Shown: positions 6,725-14,785 of the stretch, in pieces | How positions within the stretch are numbered: the first letter of the stretch is position 1 | How the letters are laid out: every line of letters begins with the position of its first letter | Source: Bacteroidetes bacterium UBA4408 | GTDB lineage: Bacteria > Bacteroidota > Bacteroidia > UBA4408 | DNA length: 16,502 nt | Reading direction: 5' to 3' | NCBI GenBank assembly: GCA_002389785.1 | Contig: DGQS01000026.1 | Span: 1 to 16,502, forward strand | Notes under the pieces: model-generated | The model's input: the letters and a program-made list of their open reading frames with translations, nothing else | The model's database searches: none | Told to the model about the DNA's origin: nothing | Program-made: the position numbers and the translations under genes

Positions 6725-8623
6725 ATGAGCGATAGCATTAAGCACGAATGTGGCATAGCCCTGATTCGACTTCGAAAACCACTTAATTATTATTCGGATA
6801 AATACGGAACAGCGCTTTATGGTCTCAACAAATTGTACTTGTTGATGGAGAAGCAGCACAACCGAGGACAAGATGGGGCAGGTGTTGCCAATATTAAATT
6901 AGATACCGAACCCGGAAGTCGTTACATCAGTAGATACCGCAGCAATGGGAGTAATGCTATTAAAGAAATTTTTGAAAAAATTAATAATCGGTTAGCAGAA
7001 GCAAAACAAACGAATCCTGCAAAGTTTAACGATGCCGAATGGCTCAAAAAAAATGTAGCCTTTAGTGGAGAATTATTATTAGGCCATTTACGCTATGGAA
7101 CTTTTGGTAAGAATTCGATTGAAAATTGCCATCCGTTTTTGAGGCAAAATAATTGGAAAACCAAAAATCTTGTTGTAGCCGGTAATTTTAATCTTACCAA
7201 TGTTGATGAGCTTTTTGAGCAACTTGTTGATCTCGGACAACATCCAAAAGAAAAAACAGATACGGTTACCGTAATGGAACGTATTGGGCATTTTTTGGAT
7301 GTTGAAAATGAACGGCTCTTCAAAGAATTCAAGAAGCAAGGCCACGACAATCAAACGATATCAACTTTAATCGGAGAAAACCTTAACCTTCAAAAAATTC
7401 TTATTGATGCCAGCCGTAAATGGGATGGGGGATATGCAATGGCCGGATTAATTGGACATGGAGATGCTTTTGTACTTCGTGATCCAAACGGAATCCGTCC
7501 TGCTTATTATTATTTTGATGATGAAATTGCAGTAGTAACTTCTGAACGACCTGCTATACAAACTGCATTTAATGTTAGCGCCGATAAAATCAAGGAAATA
7601 AAGCCGGGGCATGCAGTCATTATCCGTAAAAATGCAAGTATTGAGGAAATTGAGATTAGAAAATCGGAGTCGCATAATGCGTGCTCTTTTGAACGAATTT
7701 ATTTTTCGCGGGGCAGTGATGCGGCTATCTATCAGGAACGAAAAAAACTTGGTACATCTTTATGCCCTGCTATATTAAAGGCGATAGAAAACGACACACG
7801 AAACACCGTATTTTCATACATTCCAAATACTGCTGAAATAGCTTTTTATGGAATGGTGAAGGGAATAGAAGATTACCTTACAAGCGTAAAGCAACGCAAA
7901 ATAATGGAAAGCGCTGCAACACTTGATGAAGCAAAACTTTCTAAAATTTTGTCCATCCATCCGCGGATTGAAAAATTAGCCATTAAAGATGCAAAACTGC
8001 GCACGTTTATTACCGACGACATGCACCGTGATGAAATGGTTGCCCATGTGTATGATGTAACTTACGGTGTAGTAAAGCCCAGCGATACACTTGTGGTGAT
8101 TGACGATTCGATTGTTAGAGGTACTACTTTAAAACAGAGTATTTTAAGAATGCTCGATCGGTTAAACCCGAAAAAAATAATCATTGTTTCAAGTGCCCCG
8201 CAAATACGTTATCCCGATTGTTACGGTATTGACATGGCCAAACTAGGTGATTTTATTGCATTTCAAGCTGCAATACAGTTGCTAAAGGAGAATTTTAAAG
8301 AGAATATTATTGAGGAAGTATATGAAAAAGCGAAGGCCATGGAAGAACTTCCAAAAGATAAAATCAGAAATGTTGTAAAGGATATTTACGCTCCTTTTAC
8401 ACCGAATCAAATTTCAAAAAAAATTGCCGAATTGCTCACACCTCCTGATTTGGGAGCAGAAGTAGAAGTCATCTACCAATCTTTAGAGGGCTTGCATGAA
8501 GCCTGTACAAACAATTCTGGCGATTGGTATTTTTCGGGCAATTACCCAACGCCCGGAGGAAATAAAGTTGCGAACATAGCCTTTATAAATTACATGGAAG
8601 GCAAGAATATACGGGCTTATTAA
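6725..8623 (+). CDS. purF: Amidophosphoribosyltransferase, long Bacteroidota form
   Basis: It catalyses the first step of de novo purine synthesis, using glutamine amide nitrogen to convert PRPP to 5-phosphoribosylamine. The N-terminal class II glutaminase has its nucleophile in HECGIA (Cys9, so a short propeptide must be removed to expose it), RGQDGAG (47-53) and GHLRYGTFG. The phosphoribosyltransferase domain has the PRPP loop VVIDDSIVRGTT (457-468). At 632 residues it is well over 100 longer than the usual 470-510; the extra sequence lies within the glutaminase domain (around residues 75-115) and ahead of the PRPP loop (around 380-430). The C-terminal region, with Cys594 followed by FSGNYPTPGG, resembles the CxxCFTGxYPT end of iron-sulfur PurF but lacks a clear CxxC. 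Some Bacteroidota encode both this and a shorter PurF, so the division of labour is uncertain. It is probably transcribed from its own promoter. Confidence 0.82.
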   Translation: MSDSIKHECGIALIRLRKPLNYYSDKYGTALYGLNKLYLLMEKQHNRGQDGAGVANIKLDTEPGSRYISRYRSNGSNAIKEIFEKINNRLAEAKQTNPAKFNDAEWLKKNVAFSGELLLGHLRYGTFGKNSIENCHPFLRQNNWKTKNLVVAGNFNLTNVDELFEQLVDLGQHPKEKTDTVTVMERIGHFLDVENERLFKEFKKQGHDNQTISTLIGENLNLQKILIDASRKWDGGYAMAGLIGHGDAFVLRDPNGIRPAYYYFDDEIAVVTSERPAIQTAFNVSADKIKEIKPGHAVIIRKNASIEEIEIRKSESHNACSFERIYFSRGSDAAIYQERKKLGTSLCPAILKAIENDTRNTVFSYIPNTAEIAFYGMVKGIEDYLTSVKQRKIMESAATLDEAKLSKILSIHPRIEKLAIKDAKLRTFITDDMHRDEMVAHVYDVTYGVVKPSDTLVVIDDSIVRGTTLKQSILRMLDRLNPKKIIIVSSAPQIRYPDCYGIDMAKLGDFIAFQAAIQLLKENFKENIIEEVYEKAKAMEELPKDKIRNVVKDIYAPFTPNQISKKIAELLTPPDLGAEVEVIYQSLEGLHEACTNNSGDWYFSGNYPTPGGNKVANIAFINYMEGKNIRAY

Positions 8624-8643
8624 TAGACTCGTTACTCCTTCAT

Positions 8644-8841
8644 TTAGCTTAAATTATTATACCTTATTTCTGCAAATAGTTTGTTTGATTTGGATTTTTT
8701 TGAATAATCCATTCTTTCGAAATTTTTACTAGGATATGGATTAAAATAAATAAGTTCAGGTTTATACCAAAAATCTGTTACATGTAAGCCTTTTTCTACT
8801 TTATTAAGGTCTATTTTAAAAAATTTAGTAATATTACTAAC
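8644..8841 (-). pseudogene. Possible remnant of a small minus-strand gene
   Basis: On the minus strand there is an open frame of 65 codons ending in TAA at 8644-8646 and bounded upstream by TGA at 8842-8844. The translation has a protein-like mix (for example HVTDFWYKPELIYFNPYPS), but there is no in-frame ATG, GTG or TTG near its beginning; the only Met is internal, at residue 44. The appearance fits a decayed C-terminal fragment. I recognise no family. In AT-rich DNA a frame this long can arise by chance, so the call is tentative. Otherwise this 251-bp gap between purF and the large secreted protein shows only AT-rich sequence and no clear terminator. Confidence 0.3.
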
Positions 8842-8874
8842 TCAAAATAATTAACCCCTTAAAACAGTATCAGT

Positions 8875-11800
8875 ATGAAAATAAATTTTTACAAAGCGAT
8901 ATTTTTTGCGGTATTCGCTATGGTTTTGATAACCACCTCAAAGCTGAACGCACAAGTAGCAAATTATATTTTTTCTCAAAGCAATGGCACCTATGTTCCT
9001 TTAACAGTAGGTTTTAGCTTAGGAGATGCCACCACCAACGATCAGTATTTTGTTGACCCAAATTCACCGCTAGGAGGTACCAATGTGTTGGGTGCAGGAT
9101 TACCTATCGGATTTAATTTTACGTATAACGATACAGTATACGATAAGTTCGGTGTTTGTGCCAATGGATTTATAACCTTGGGAAATGGTTCAATTGATTT
9201 TTCAAATTCAAACTTAACATTGCCATTATCTTCAGGAATGCGAAAAGTAATTGCCGGAGTTGGACGTGATTTAGAATCACAGCCCAATGCTTCAATTCGT
9301 TATGCTACACTGGGCGCATCTCCTAATAGAACTTTAATTATTCAGTGGCAAAACTATACTCGTTTTAATAACGTGGCCGATGATAGTTTGAATTTTCAAA
9401 TTCGTTTAAGTGAAACATCCAATGCCATAACAGTGGTTTATGGTAAAATGCTAACCGGTTCAACTCAAACAAATTTAAGTCAAGTAGGAATTAAAGGCGC
9501 AACTGCTTTTGATGTAAACATGCGAACTACTACTACCAGCTGGCTTACTACAACTGCAACAACGGTTAATACTGCCGGTTGTACTTTAAATACAAATATC
9601 TTTCCTCCAAATGGATTAACTTTTACTTGGTTGCCTCCATTGCCCTGTGTTGCCCCACCAACTGCCGGTATTGCCTCAGTAGCTCCTAGTGCTACTTGCG
9701 CCGCACTTAAGGTAGTTTCGGTTATTGGAAATTCGGTAGGAATTGGAGCTTCATTGCAATGGTTAGTTTCGGCTGATAGTTTAAATTGGAATGTCATCAG
9801 TGGAGCAACTTCGTCCAGTTATTCAATTACTCAAAGCAGTTCAAATTACTACCGTTGTGTAAATACCTGTTCAGGTTTAACCGATTCAACCAACGTAGTT
9901 TTAGTTACTGGAGCTTCTTCGGCTACCACTTGTTATTGTACTTTAAATTTACATCAGGCTCCTGGTTGCAATATTGGGTTTATTAATTCGATAAGTATTT
10001 CTGGTACCGGATTTACTAATCTTAATTCCGGTTGCTCCGGTTTAAGTGGAAATTCATACACCAGTTATTTAGATACCGGCAATTACACAACTTCTTTGTT
10101 TGCGGGCCAATCTTATAGTTTCTCAGTTACCTCTTCTGCAGCAGGTGCAATCTCGGTGTGGATTGATTATAATCAGAATGGAACCTTCGAAGCTTCTGAG
10201 TGGACTCAAGTTAGTGCAGCTTCTACGGCAAATGTAGCTAGTATTGTTACTGTTTCAATTCCTTCAACAGCTTCAATCGGTAAAACAGGAATCCGTTTCC
10301 GTTTCCGTGGAGGTGGAGGTGCTAATAATGCTACCGATGCATGTACCACTTTTGGCTCAGGAGAAACAGAAGATTACTTAATTGAAATTGCTCAACAATC
10401 TCCTTGCGTGGCTCCCCCAACAGCAGGAACTGCAACCACTTCAGCAACTGGAATTTGTGCCGGAATTAATTACACTTTGGGATTGACCGGAAATTCATTG
10501 GGTTCAGGATTAACGTTTCAATGGCAAGAATCTCTTGACAGTCTTAATTGGTCGGATATAATCGGTGCAAACAATTCATTTTACTCAACAATAGCGCTAC
10601 AAAATACTTATTATCGTTGTTATGTTACTTGCAGCAATGTTAGCGATACCAGTTCTGTTGTGTTGGTTGCTATTAATCCTGCAACATTATGTTATTGCGT
10701 AACAGCATTGCATAACAACACTAACTGTAATCCTGCAGGTAGTATCAACGATGTAACCATTACAGGAACCTCACTTTCTAATTTAGCTACAGGATGTGCA
10801 TCTACAACGGGACAATCTTATTCAAGTTACAGCCCTGTTGGCAGCAACACAGCTTCTTTAGATATTGGTATGCCATACAGTTTTAACGTTACTGTTGGAA
10901 ACGCAAATAACACCATTTCTCTTTGGATTGATTACGATCAAAGCGGAACTTTTGATGTAAATGAGTGGACTCAAGTTTCAGCAGCAGCCCAAGCTAATGT
11001 ACCGAATTCTATAACCGTATTTATTCCAATTACAGCAATTAGCGGGCAAACCGGTATGCGCATTCGTACTCGTCAACAAGGTGGAGCGAATGCGGCTACC
11101 GATGCTTGTACTTCGTTTGCCTCCGGAGAAACTGAAGATTACATTATCACTTTGGTTCAACCACCGCCATGCGTTGCTCCACCAACTGCTGGTATTGCAC
11201 TTGCTACTGATAGCAGTGTTTGTACAGGATTAGATTTTACACTCTCATTAACAGGTTCAAGTTCCGGTTCCGGAATGAGTTATGAATGGCAATCTTCTAC
11301 TGATAGTCTTAACTGGCTGCCAATTGTGGGTGCAAGTAATCCATTCTACACTAGTTCCTTAACTCAATCTGCATATTATCGTTGCATCCTTACTTGTAGT
11401 GGAATGAGTGATACAAGTTCTGTTGTATATGTGATGCAAAATGCGGCAACCGATTGCTATTGTGTTTCAGCTGCCAACAATGCCAGTGATACTGATATTG
11501 GAAATGTAAATTTTGGAACACTCAATAATGGAGTAGGAACACCAGCTACTCAGAACCCAACCGCAACAGGAACTTATTCTGATTTTACGGCATTACCTGT
11601 GCAGTCGTATACACAAAATATTACTTACCCGATTTCAATTACTCAAATAAACAGTGCCAACTTTTTTACTGCAAATTTTGCTGTTTATATAGATTATAAT
11701 CAAAATGGGGATTTTACAGATGTTGGAGAAACTGCATTTACAGGAACAACTAGTAATGTTGTGGGTGGTAATACTGTATCAGGTTTTATAACAATTCCTT

Positions 11801-12981
11801 CCTTAGCGGTTCCGGGACATACCCGCCTCAGAGTTGTTTTAACTGAAGCTGGCGGTGCAGGTGGTGGGGTAGCTCCATGTGGAACCTATGCTTGGGGTGA
11901 AACAGAAGATTATACTATTGATATTGTTCAACAAGTACCTTGTGTTGCTCCTCCAACTGCTGGTTTAGCTGCTGCAATTGATAGTTCAGTTTGTTCGGTG
12001 ATTGGTTTATCTTTGGTTGGTGCAACTTCCGGTTCAGGAATGACTTATGAATGGCAGAGTTCAACCGACAGCATTTCATGGACCGCTATTGGTGGTGCAA
12101 ACAATTATTTTTATAATGGAACGCAAACTAGCTCTTCTTATTACCGATGTGTGATAACTTGTAGCGGAATGAGCGATACTAGTTCAGTTGTATTCATAAC
12201 GCAAAATCCGGCAATCAACTGCTATTGTGCTTCATCTCCAACAAGTGCTACAAATGGAGATATTGGAAATGTAACATTTGGAGCACTAAATAATGGTGTA
12301 GCAACTCCTGTTACCAACAACCCAACTGCAACCGGAACCTATACTGATAAAACAGCATTATCACCAATAACTTTTAATCAAAGTACAAGTTACAGTATTA
12401 GTGTAGCACAAATAGTATCAGGGAATAATTTCTTTGGTGGCAGAATAGCGGTTTATATTGATTTTAATCAGAATGGATTATTTACCGATGCCGGCGAACA
12501 AGTATTTACCGGAACAACCACTTCTGCTGCTGCCAACGTAGCAAGCGGTAGTGTTATAATTCCAGCTACTTCAACACTTGGTAATACCCGAATGAGAGTT
12601 GTGCTTACTCAAGGTGGCGCTGCAAACGTTACCCCGTGCGGTACCTATCAATCTGGAGAAACAGAAGATTATACCATCAACATAGATGTTTTCAACGGTG
12701 TTAAAAACAATGGTGCAACAACAACTTCATTTGTAGCTTATCCTAATCCAAGTCATGGAATCAGCAATGTAAGTTACACACTAACTGAAAAGTCGAATGT
12801 GAATTTTGAACTATATAATTTAGTTGGAAAATTAGTAGCATCAACTCCTGTTGAAACCAAAAACAGTGGCAAATACCAAACTGATTTTGATTTTAATCAA
12901 TACGGAATTAGTGCCGGAGTGTATTTCCTAAAATTAAATGCCGGAGTAAACAGTAAAACTATTCGAGTGGTACTGGAGTAA
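8875..12981 (+). CDS. Large secreted multidomain protein: four Ig-like/GEVED repeats and a T9SS sorting domain
   Basis: The 1368-residue product starts with a signal peptide (basic MKINFYK, hydrophobic stretch, cleavage probably near LNAQ, residues 24-27). Residues 28-257 form a beta-rich domain with FGVCANGFITLG and NRTLIIQWQN, which I cannot name with confidence. Four repeats of 253-257 residues follow, each opening with CVAPPTAG (Cys258, Cys511, Cys766, Cys1023): an Ig-like half with WQxSxDSLNW and YYRC, then a GEVED-type half with a DxNxNGxF loop and a GETEDY motif (from residues 496, 751, 1008 and 1261). Residues 1286-1368 are a type A T9SS sorting domain (FVAYPNPSHG, LYNLVGKLV, SAGVYFLKL). 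The protein is thus expected to cross the outer membrane via T9SS and be released or anchored at the surface; adhesion is a reasonable guess and no catalytic motif is visible. It is a single-gene unit ended by the hairpin at 13001. Confidence 0.9.
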   Translation: MKINFYKAIFFAVFAMVLITTSKLNAQVANYIFSQSNGTYVPLTVGFSLGDATTNDQYFVDPNSPLGGTNVLGAGLPIGFNFTYNDTVYDKFGVCANGFITLGNGSIDFSNSNLTLPLSSGMRKVIAGVGRDLESQPNASIRYATLGASPNRTLIIQWQNYTRFNNVADDSLNFQIRLSETSNAITVVYGKMLTGSTQTNLSQVGIKGATAFDVNMRTTTTSWLTTTATTVNTAGCTLNTNIFPPNGLTFTWLPPLPCVAPPTAGIASVAPSATCAALKVVSVIGNSVGIGASLQWLVSADSLNWNVISGATSSSYSITQSSSNYYRCVNTCSGLTDSTNVVLVTGASSATTCYCTLNLHQAPGCNIGFINSISISGTGFTNLNSGCSGLSGNSYTSYLDTGNYTTSLFAGQSYSFSVTSSAAGAISVWIDYNQNGTFEASEWTQVSAASTANVASIVTVSIPSTASIGKTGIRFRFRGGGGANNATDACTTFGSGETEDYLIEIAQQSPCVAPPTAGTATTSATGICAGINYTLGLTGNSLGSGLTFQWQESLDSLNWSDIIGANNSFYSTIALQNTYYRCYVTCSNVSDTSSVVLVAINPATLCYCVTALHNNTNCNPAGSINDVTITGTSLSNLATGCASTTGQSYSSYSPVGSNTASLDIGMPYSFNVTVGNANNTISLWIDYDQSGTFDVNEWTQVSAAAQANVPNSITVFIPITAISGQTGMRIRTRQQGGANAATDACTSFASGETEDYIITLVQPPPCVAPPTAGIALATDSSVCTGLDFTLSLTGSSSGSGMSYEWQSSTDSLNWLPIVGASNPFYTSSLTQSAYYRCILTCSGMSDTSSVVYVMQNAATDCYCVSAANNASDTDIGNVNFGTLNNGVGTPATQNPTATGTYSDFTALPVQSYTQNITYPISITQINSANFFTANFAVYIDYNQNGDFTDVGETAFTGTTSNVVGGNTVSGFITIPSLAVPGHTRLRVVLTEAGGAGGGVAPCGTYAWGETEDYTIDIVQQVPCVAPPTAGLAAAIDSSVCSVIGLSLVGATSGSGMTYEWQSSTDSISWTAIGGANNYFYNGTQTSSSYYRCVITCSGMSDTSSVVFITQNPAINCYCASSPTSATNGDIGNVTFGALNNGVATPVTNNPTATGTYTDKTALSPITFNQSTSYSISVAQIVSGNNFFGGRIAVYIDFNQNGLFTDAGEQVFTGTTTSAAANVASGSVIIPATSTLGNTRMRVVLTQGGAANVTPCGTYQSGETEDYTINIDVFNGVKNNGATTTSFVAYPNPSHGISNVSYTLTEKSNVNFELYNLVGKLVASTPVETKNSGKYQTDFDFNQYGISAGVYFLKLNAGVNSKTIRVVLE

Positions 12982-13000
12982 CTGCCGCTTTTTTGATTTT

Positions 13001-13037
13001 AAAACGGAGTTTGTCATGCATGGCAAACTCCGTTTTT
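13001..13037. terminator. Strong intrinsic terminator, probably bidirectional
   Basis: A 16-bp stem pairs AAAACGGAGTTTGTCA (13001-13016) with TGGCAAACTCCGTTTT (13021-13036), with one G:T pair and a TGCA loop, and is followed by more T. It lies 20 bases after the stop of the large secreted protein. Because the left arm starts with four A, the hairpin also ends in a T-run on the minus strand, where it could serve the convergent membrane-protein gene ending at 13115. Confidence 0.85.
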
Positions 13038-13114
13038 ATTTTGTTATAACTGAATCAGCCTTTGTTCATGAAATTGCTTTTGGCTAGTAAAAGTAAAGGA
13101 ACTTTTCATCCGCA

Positions 13115-14296
13115 TTAAGCTTCCACCTTATGAATAATATCGGGAGGTGTCAACAATAAATCAGATACAATTTTTCCCCAAATAAGAATACAAGGAACCG
13201 CTTTTAATACATAAGGAATTACATAGTTAATTCGAATATACTTTGGAAATAAATCGGTAGGAGAAAGGATTGAAAAAATAATGCATAACACAATTAAGGT
13301 AGTGTTAATTGCATTTGGCTTTTGTGAAAAATACCAAACAGCAACTCCTCCAACCGCAATAATAAATGTAGCCGATTCGGCTCTATGATTAAATATTATT
13401 ACCCACAACATAATGGAAACTAAATACAAGACTCTAAAATAATAATCGCGATACATGTTAAAACGTAACATGGGCAAGCAAAATAACACTGTTCCCACCA
13501 AAACAACATCGGTTTTAGCATCAATTCCAAACCAGGTATAGAGCCAACCTGCAACCGATAATCCGGTTGAAATTCCATGATCCATTTTTAATAATTGCCA
13601 CCAACTTGAATACAAAAAGCTAAGTTGCTGCATCGATACAAAAAGCAATGGCAGAGCGCCAATCAATATTGTCCATAGGCAGATATAAATAATTGACTTG
13701 AGTTTATTAGGATAAAATAGAAACATTGCCAATGCAACAATACCAAACAGTTTTATGTAGATGGTTAGCACTATAAACAAACTCGCCCAAATGCTATTAT
13801 TCTTTTCTAACTGAATAAATGCTAATAAAAATAAGCCGGCAATAAGTGCATTACTTTGTGCATTTTGTGTAGAAGTAATTAATTCAATAAGCACAAATGC
13901 TAACATTAGCATGCGATTTCGGGCAGATTGATGAGGGAATTTCCAGAGTGCAAAAAACAATACCAGCACATTTAGTAGGTTCCAAATAAACAAACCTATT
14001 GTATCCGGAAACAATGCCATAGGCGCCATCATTACCGAAAAACTCGGACTGTATTTATACAAATCCCAGTGTTCTGTTGGATACAATTTGTACAAATCTT
14101 CCTGCTGTATCAAGTGAAAGTACGACTGCTTAAAAATTACATAATTGTTGTATTGTGTGTACAAAGCACCGGAATCGTCAAAGGTTTTCATCTTTTTTAA
14201 AAAACTTTGTGCGGTGATTCCAAGGGTTATGATCACAAAAATTGCTACCAAAAACGATTGTTTGTAAAGAAAGGCGGGTATTTTCACTTGCTTCAT
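13115..14296 (-). CDS. Multi-pass membrane protein, GT87/DUF2029 glycosyltransferase family
   Basis: The 393-residue protein is hydrophobic throughout, with roughly nine to eleven membrane segments (the first at about 14-31, others near 100-118, 128-141, 149-162, 169-194, 202-220, 264-276, 288-302 and 309-322). Conserved-looking loops match the DUF2029/GT87 pattern: EDLYKLYPTEHWDLYKYSPSF (66-86), STQNAQSNALIAGL (142-155) and FNHRAESATFIIA (302-313). Acidic residues FDD (39-41) after the first helix are where GT-C enzymes carry their catalytic carboxylate. GT87 members use polyprenyl-phosphate sugars to extend glycans on the outer face of the inner membrane; the acceptor is unknown. The ATG at 14296 puts a short basic stretch before helix 1. 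The gene stands alone, convergent with the large T9SS protein and divergent from the next one. Confidence 0.75.
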   Translation of the reverse strand: MKQVKIPAFLYKQSFLVAIFVIITLGITAQSFLKKMKTFDDSGALYTQYNNYVIFKQSYFHLIQQEDLYKLYPTEHWDLYKYSPSFSVMMAPMALFPDTIGLFIWNLLNVLVLFFALWKFPHQSARNRMLMLAFVLIELITSTQNAQSNALIAGLFLLAFIQLEKNNSIWASLFIVLTIYIKLFGIVALAMFLFYPNKLKSIIYICLWTILIGALPLLFVSMQQLSFLYSSWWQLLKMDHGISTGLSVAGWLYTWFGIDAKTDVVLVGTVLFCLPMLRFNMYRDYYFRVLYLVSIMLWVIIFNHRAESATFIIAVGGVAVWYFSQKPNAINTTLIVLCIIFSILSPTDLFPKYIRINYVIPYVLKAVPCILIWGKIVSDLLLTPPDIIHKVEA

Positions 14297-14488
14297 TCGA
14301 TTGTATTTTCAGCTAACTATTTGCACTTGCAAAAGCAAAGAAAGGGATTATCAGGAGGAATAAAAAAAAATGAAAGTTTCAATACCTGAGCATTAATAGA
14401 AAGTGATTGCCTTTGCACTTATCCAAAACTTTATATAGCAATGATTTCTATTGTTTAACAAGTTACCTAAATTTCATACACTTTTTGA

Positions 14489-14572
14489 GTCAGGTTAAGC
14501 AAAGTCGAAACCATGGGCTGGCCTGCATTTCATGATGAGCCAACGCACTCCTTCGACTTCGCTCTGGATGAC
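14489..14572. repeat. REP-like inverted-repeat element, full copy
   Basis: An 84-bp unit has imperfect terminal inverted repeats: GTCAGGTTAAGCAAAGTCGAA (14489-14509) against the reverse complement of the right arm at 14552-14572, GTCATCCAGAGCGAAGTCGAA, with 15 of 21 positions identical. The interior (ACC...GGGCTGGCCTGC...CGCACTCC) is not symmetric. The same interior and arms recur at 16435, so this is a dispersed repeat and not a gene-specific hairpin. No target-site duplication is evident. Confidence 0.75.
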
Positions 14573-14626
14573 CCTGTTTTTTTATTTTATAAATCCTTCA
14601 TTTTGAATTAGTGTAAGAAATTAGTA

Positions 14627-14662
14627 TACTTGAGTCAGGTTGAATACTTGGGTCAGGTTGAG
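14627..14662 (+). repeat. 18-bp tandem duplication
   Basis: TACTTGAGTCAGGTTGAA (14627-14644) is followed at once by TACTTGGGTCAGGTTGAG (14645-14662), differing at 2 of 18 positions. The second unit runs into the left arm of the degraded repeat copy, so the start of that element seems to have been duplicated. Confidence 0.7.
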
Positions 14663-14710
14663 CGAAGTCGAAACCGTGTGTGAGCCTGTTTCACTTGTTG
14701 AGCAAAGGTA
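14652..14710. repeat. REP-like element, degraded copy (left arm and part of interior)
   Basis: GTCAGGTTGAGCGAAGTCGA continuing AACC (14652-14675) matches the left arm of the neighbouring full copy, and the following GAGCCTGTTTCACTTGTTGA resembles the interior of the copy at 16435. The right arm (TTCGACTTCGCTC) is absent, so this copy is truncated or decayed. The right boundary is approximate. It lies in the same orientation as the other two copies. Confidence 0.6.
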
Positions 14711-14785
14711 CTCTTACAACTACATTCAAAAATACCAGTTGGTGTTATTACTTAAAAATTAAGTGCAAACACATTACCTGAATGC

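Larger units (their letters stand above)
14297..14785. other. 489-bp intergenic region with repeat elements
   Basis: This divergent gap contains no convincing gene. Near the membrane-protein start is a short inverted repeat, TTTGCA-CT-TGCAAA (14320-14333), a possible operator. The second half holds one full and one degraded copy of an inverted-repeat element and an 18-bp tandem duplication, annotated separately. I see no exact TAnnTTTG box for either flanking gene. Confidence 0.6.

Noticed and set aside
7088..7354. Two overlapping minus-strand open frames inside purF
   Set aside because: They are antisense to the conserved glutaminase domain of purF and show no recognisable motif; shadow frames of a real gene.
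8624..8874. Promoter for the 1368-residue protein gene
   Set aside because: The gap has near matches such as TATTTCTG but no exact TAnnTTTG box with a -33 partner, so no site is called.
9480..9797. Minus-strand 105-codon frame within the large secreted protein
   Set aside because: Its Val/Ala/Thr-rich low-complexity product is what results from reading Thr/Ala-rich coding DNA backwards.
14207..14389. 60-codon plus-strand frame at the start of the GT87-like gene
   Set aside because: It overlaps the N-terminal coding region of the minus-strand gene and has no family resemblance or upstream signal.
14489..14572. Repeat element as a complete insertion sequence or clear MITE
   Set aside because: It has no coding capacity and no visible target-site duplication, so only a REP-like inverted-repeat element can be claimed.
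14489..14710. Repeats as a CRISPR array
   Set aside because: The copies are long, imperfect, carry terminal inverted repeats and are not evenly interrupted by unique spacers; no cas genes are present.
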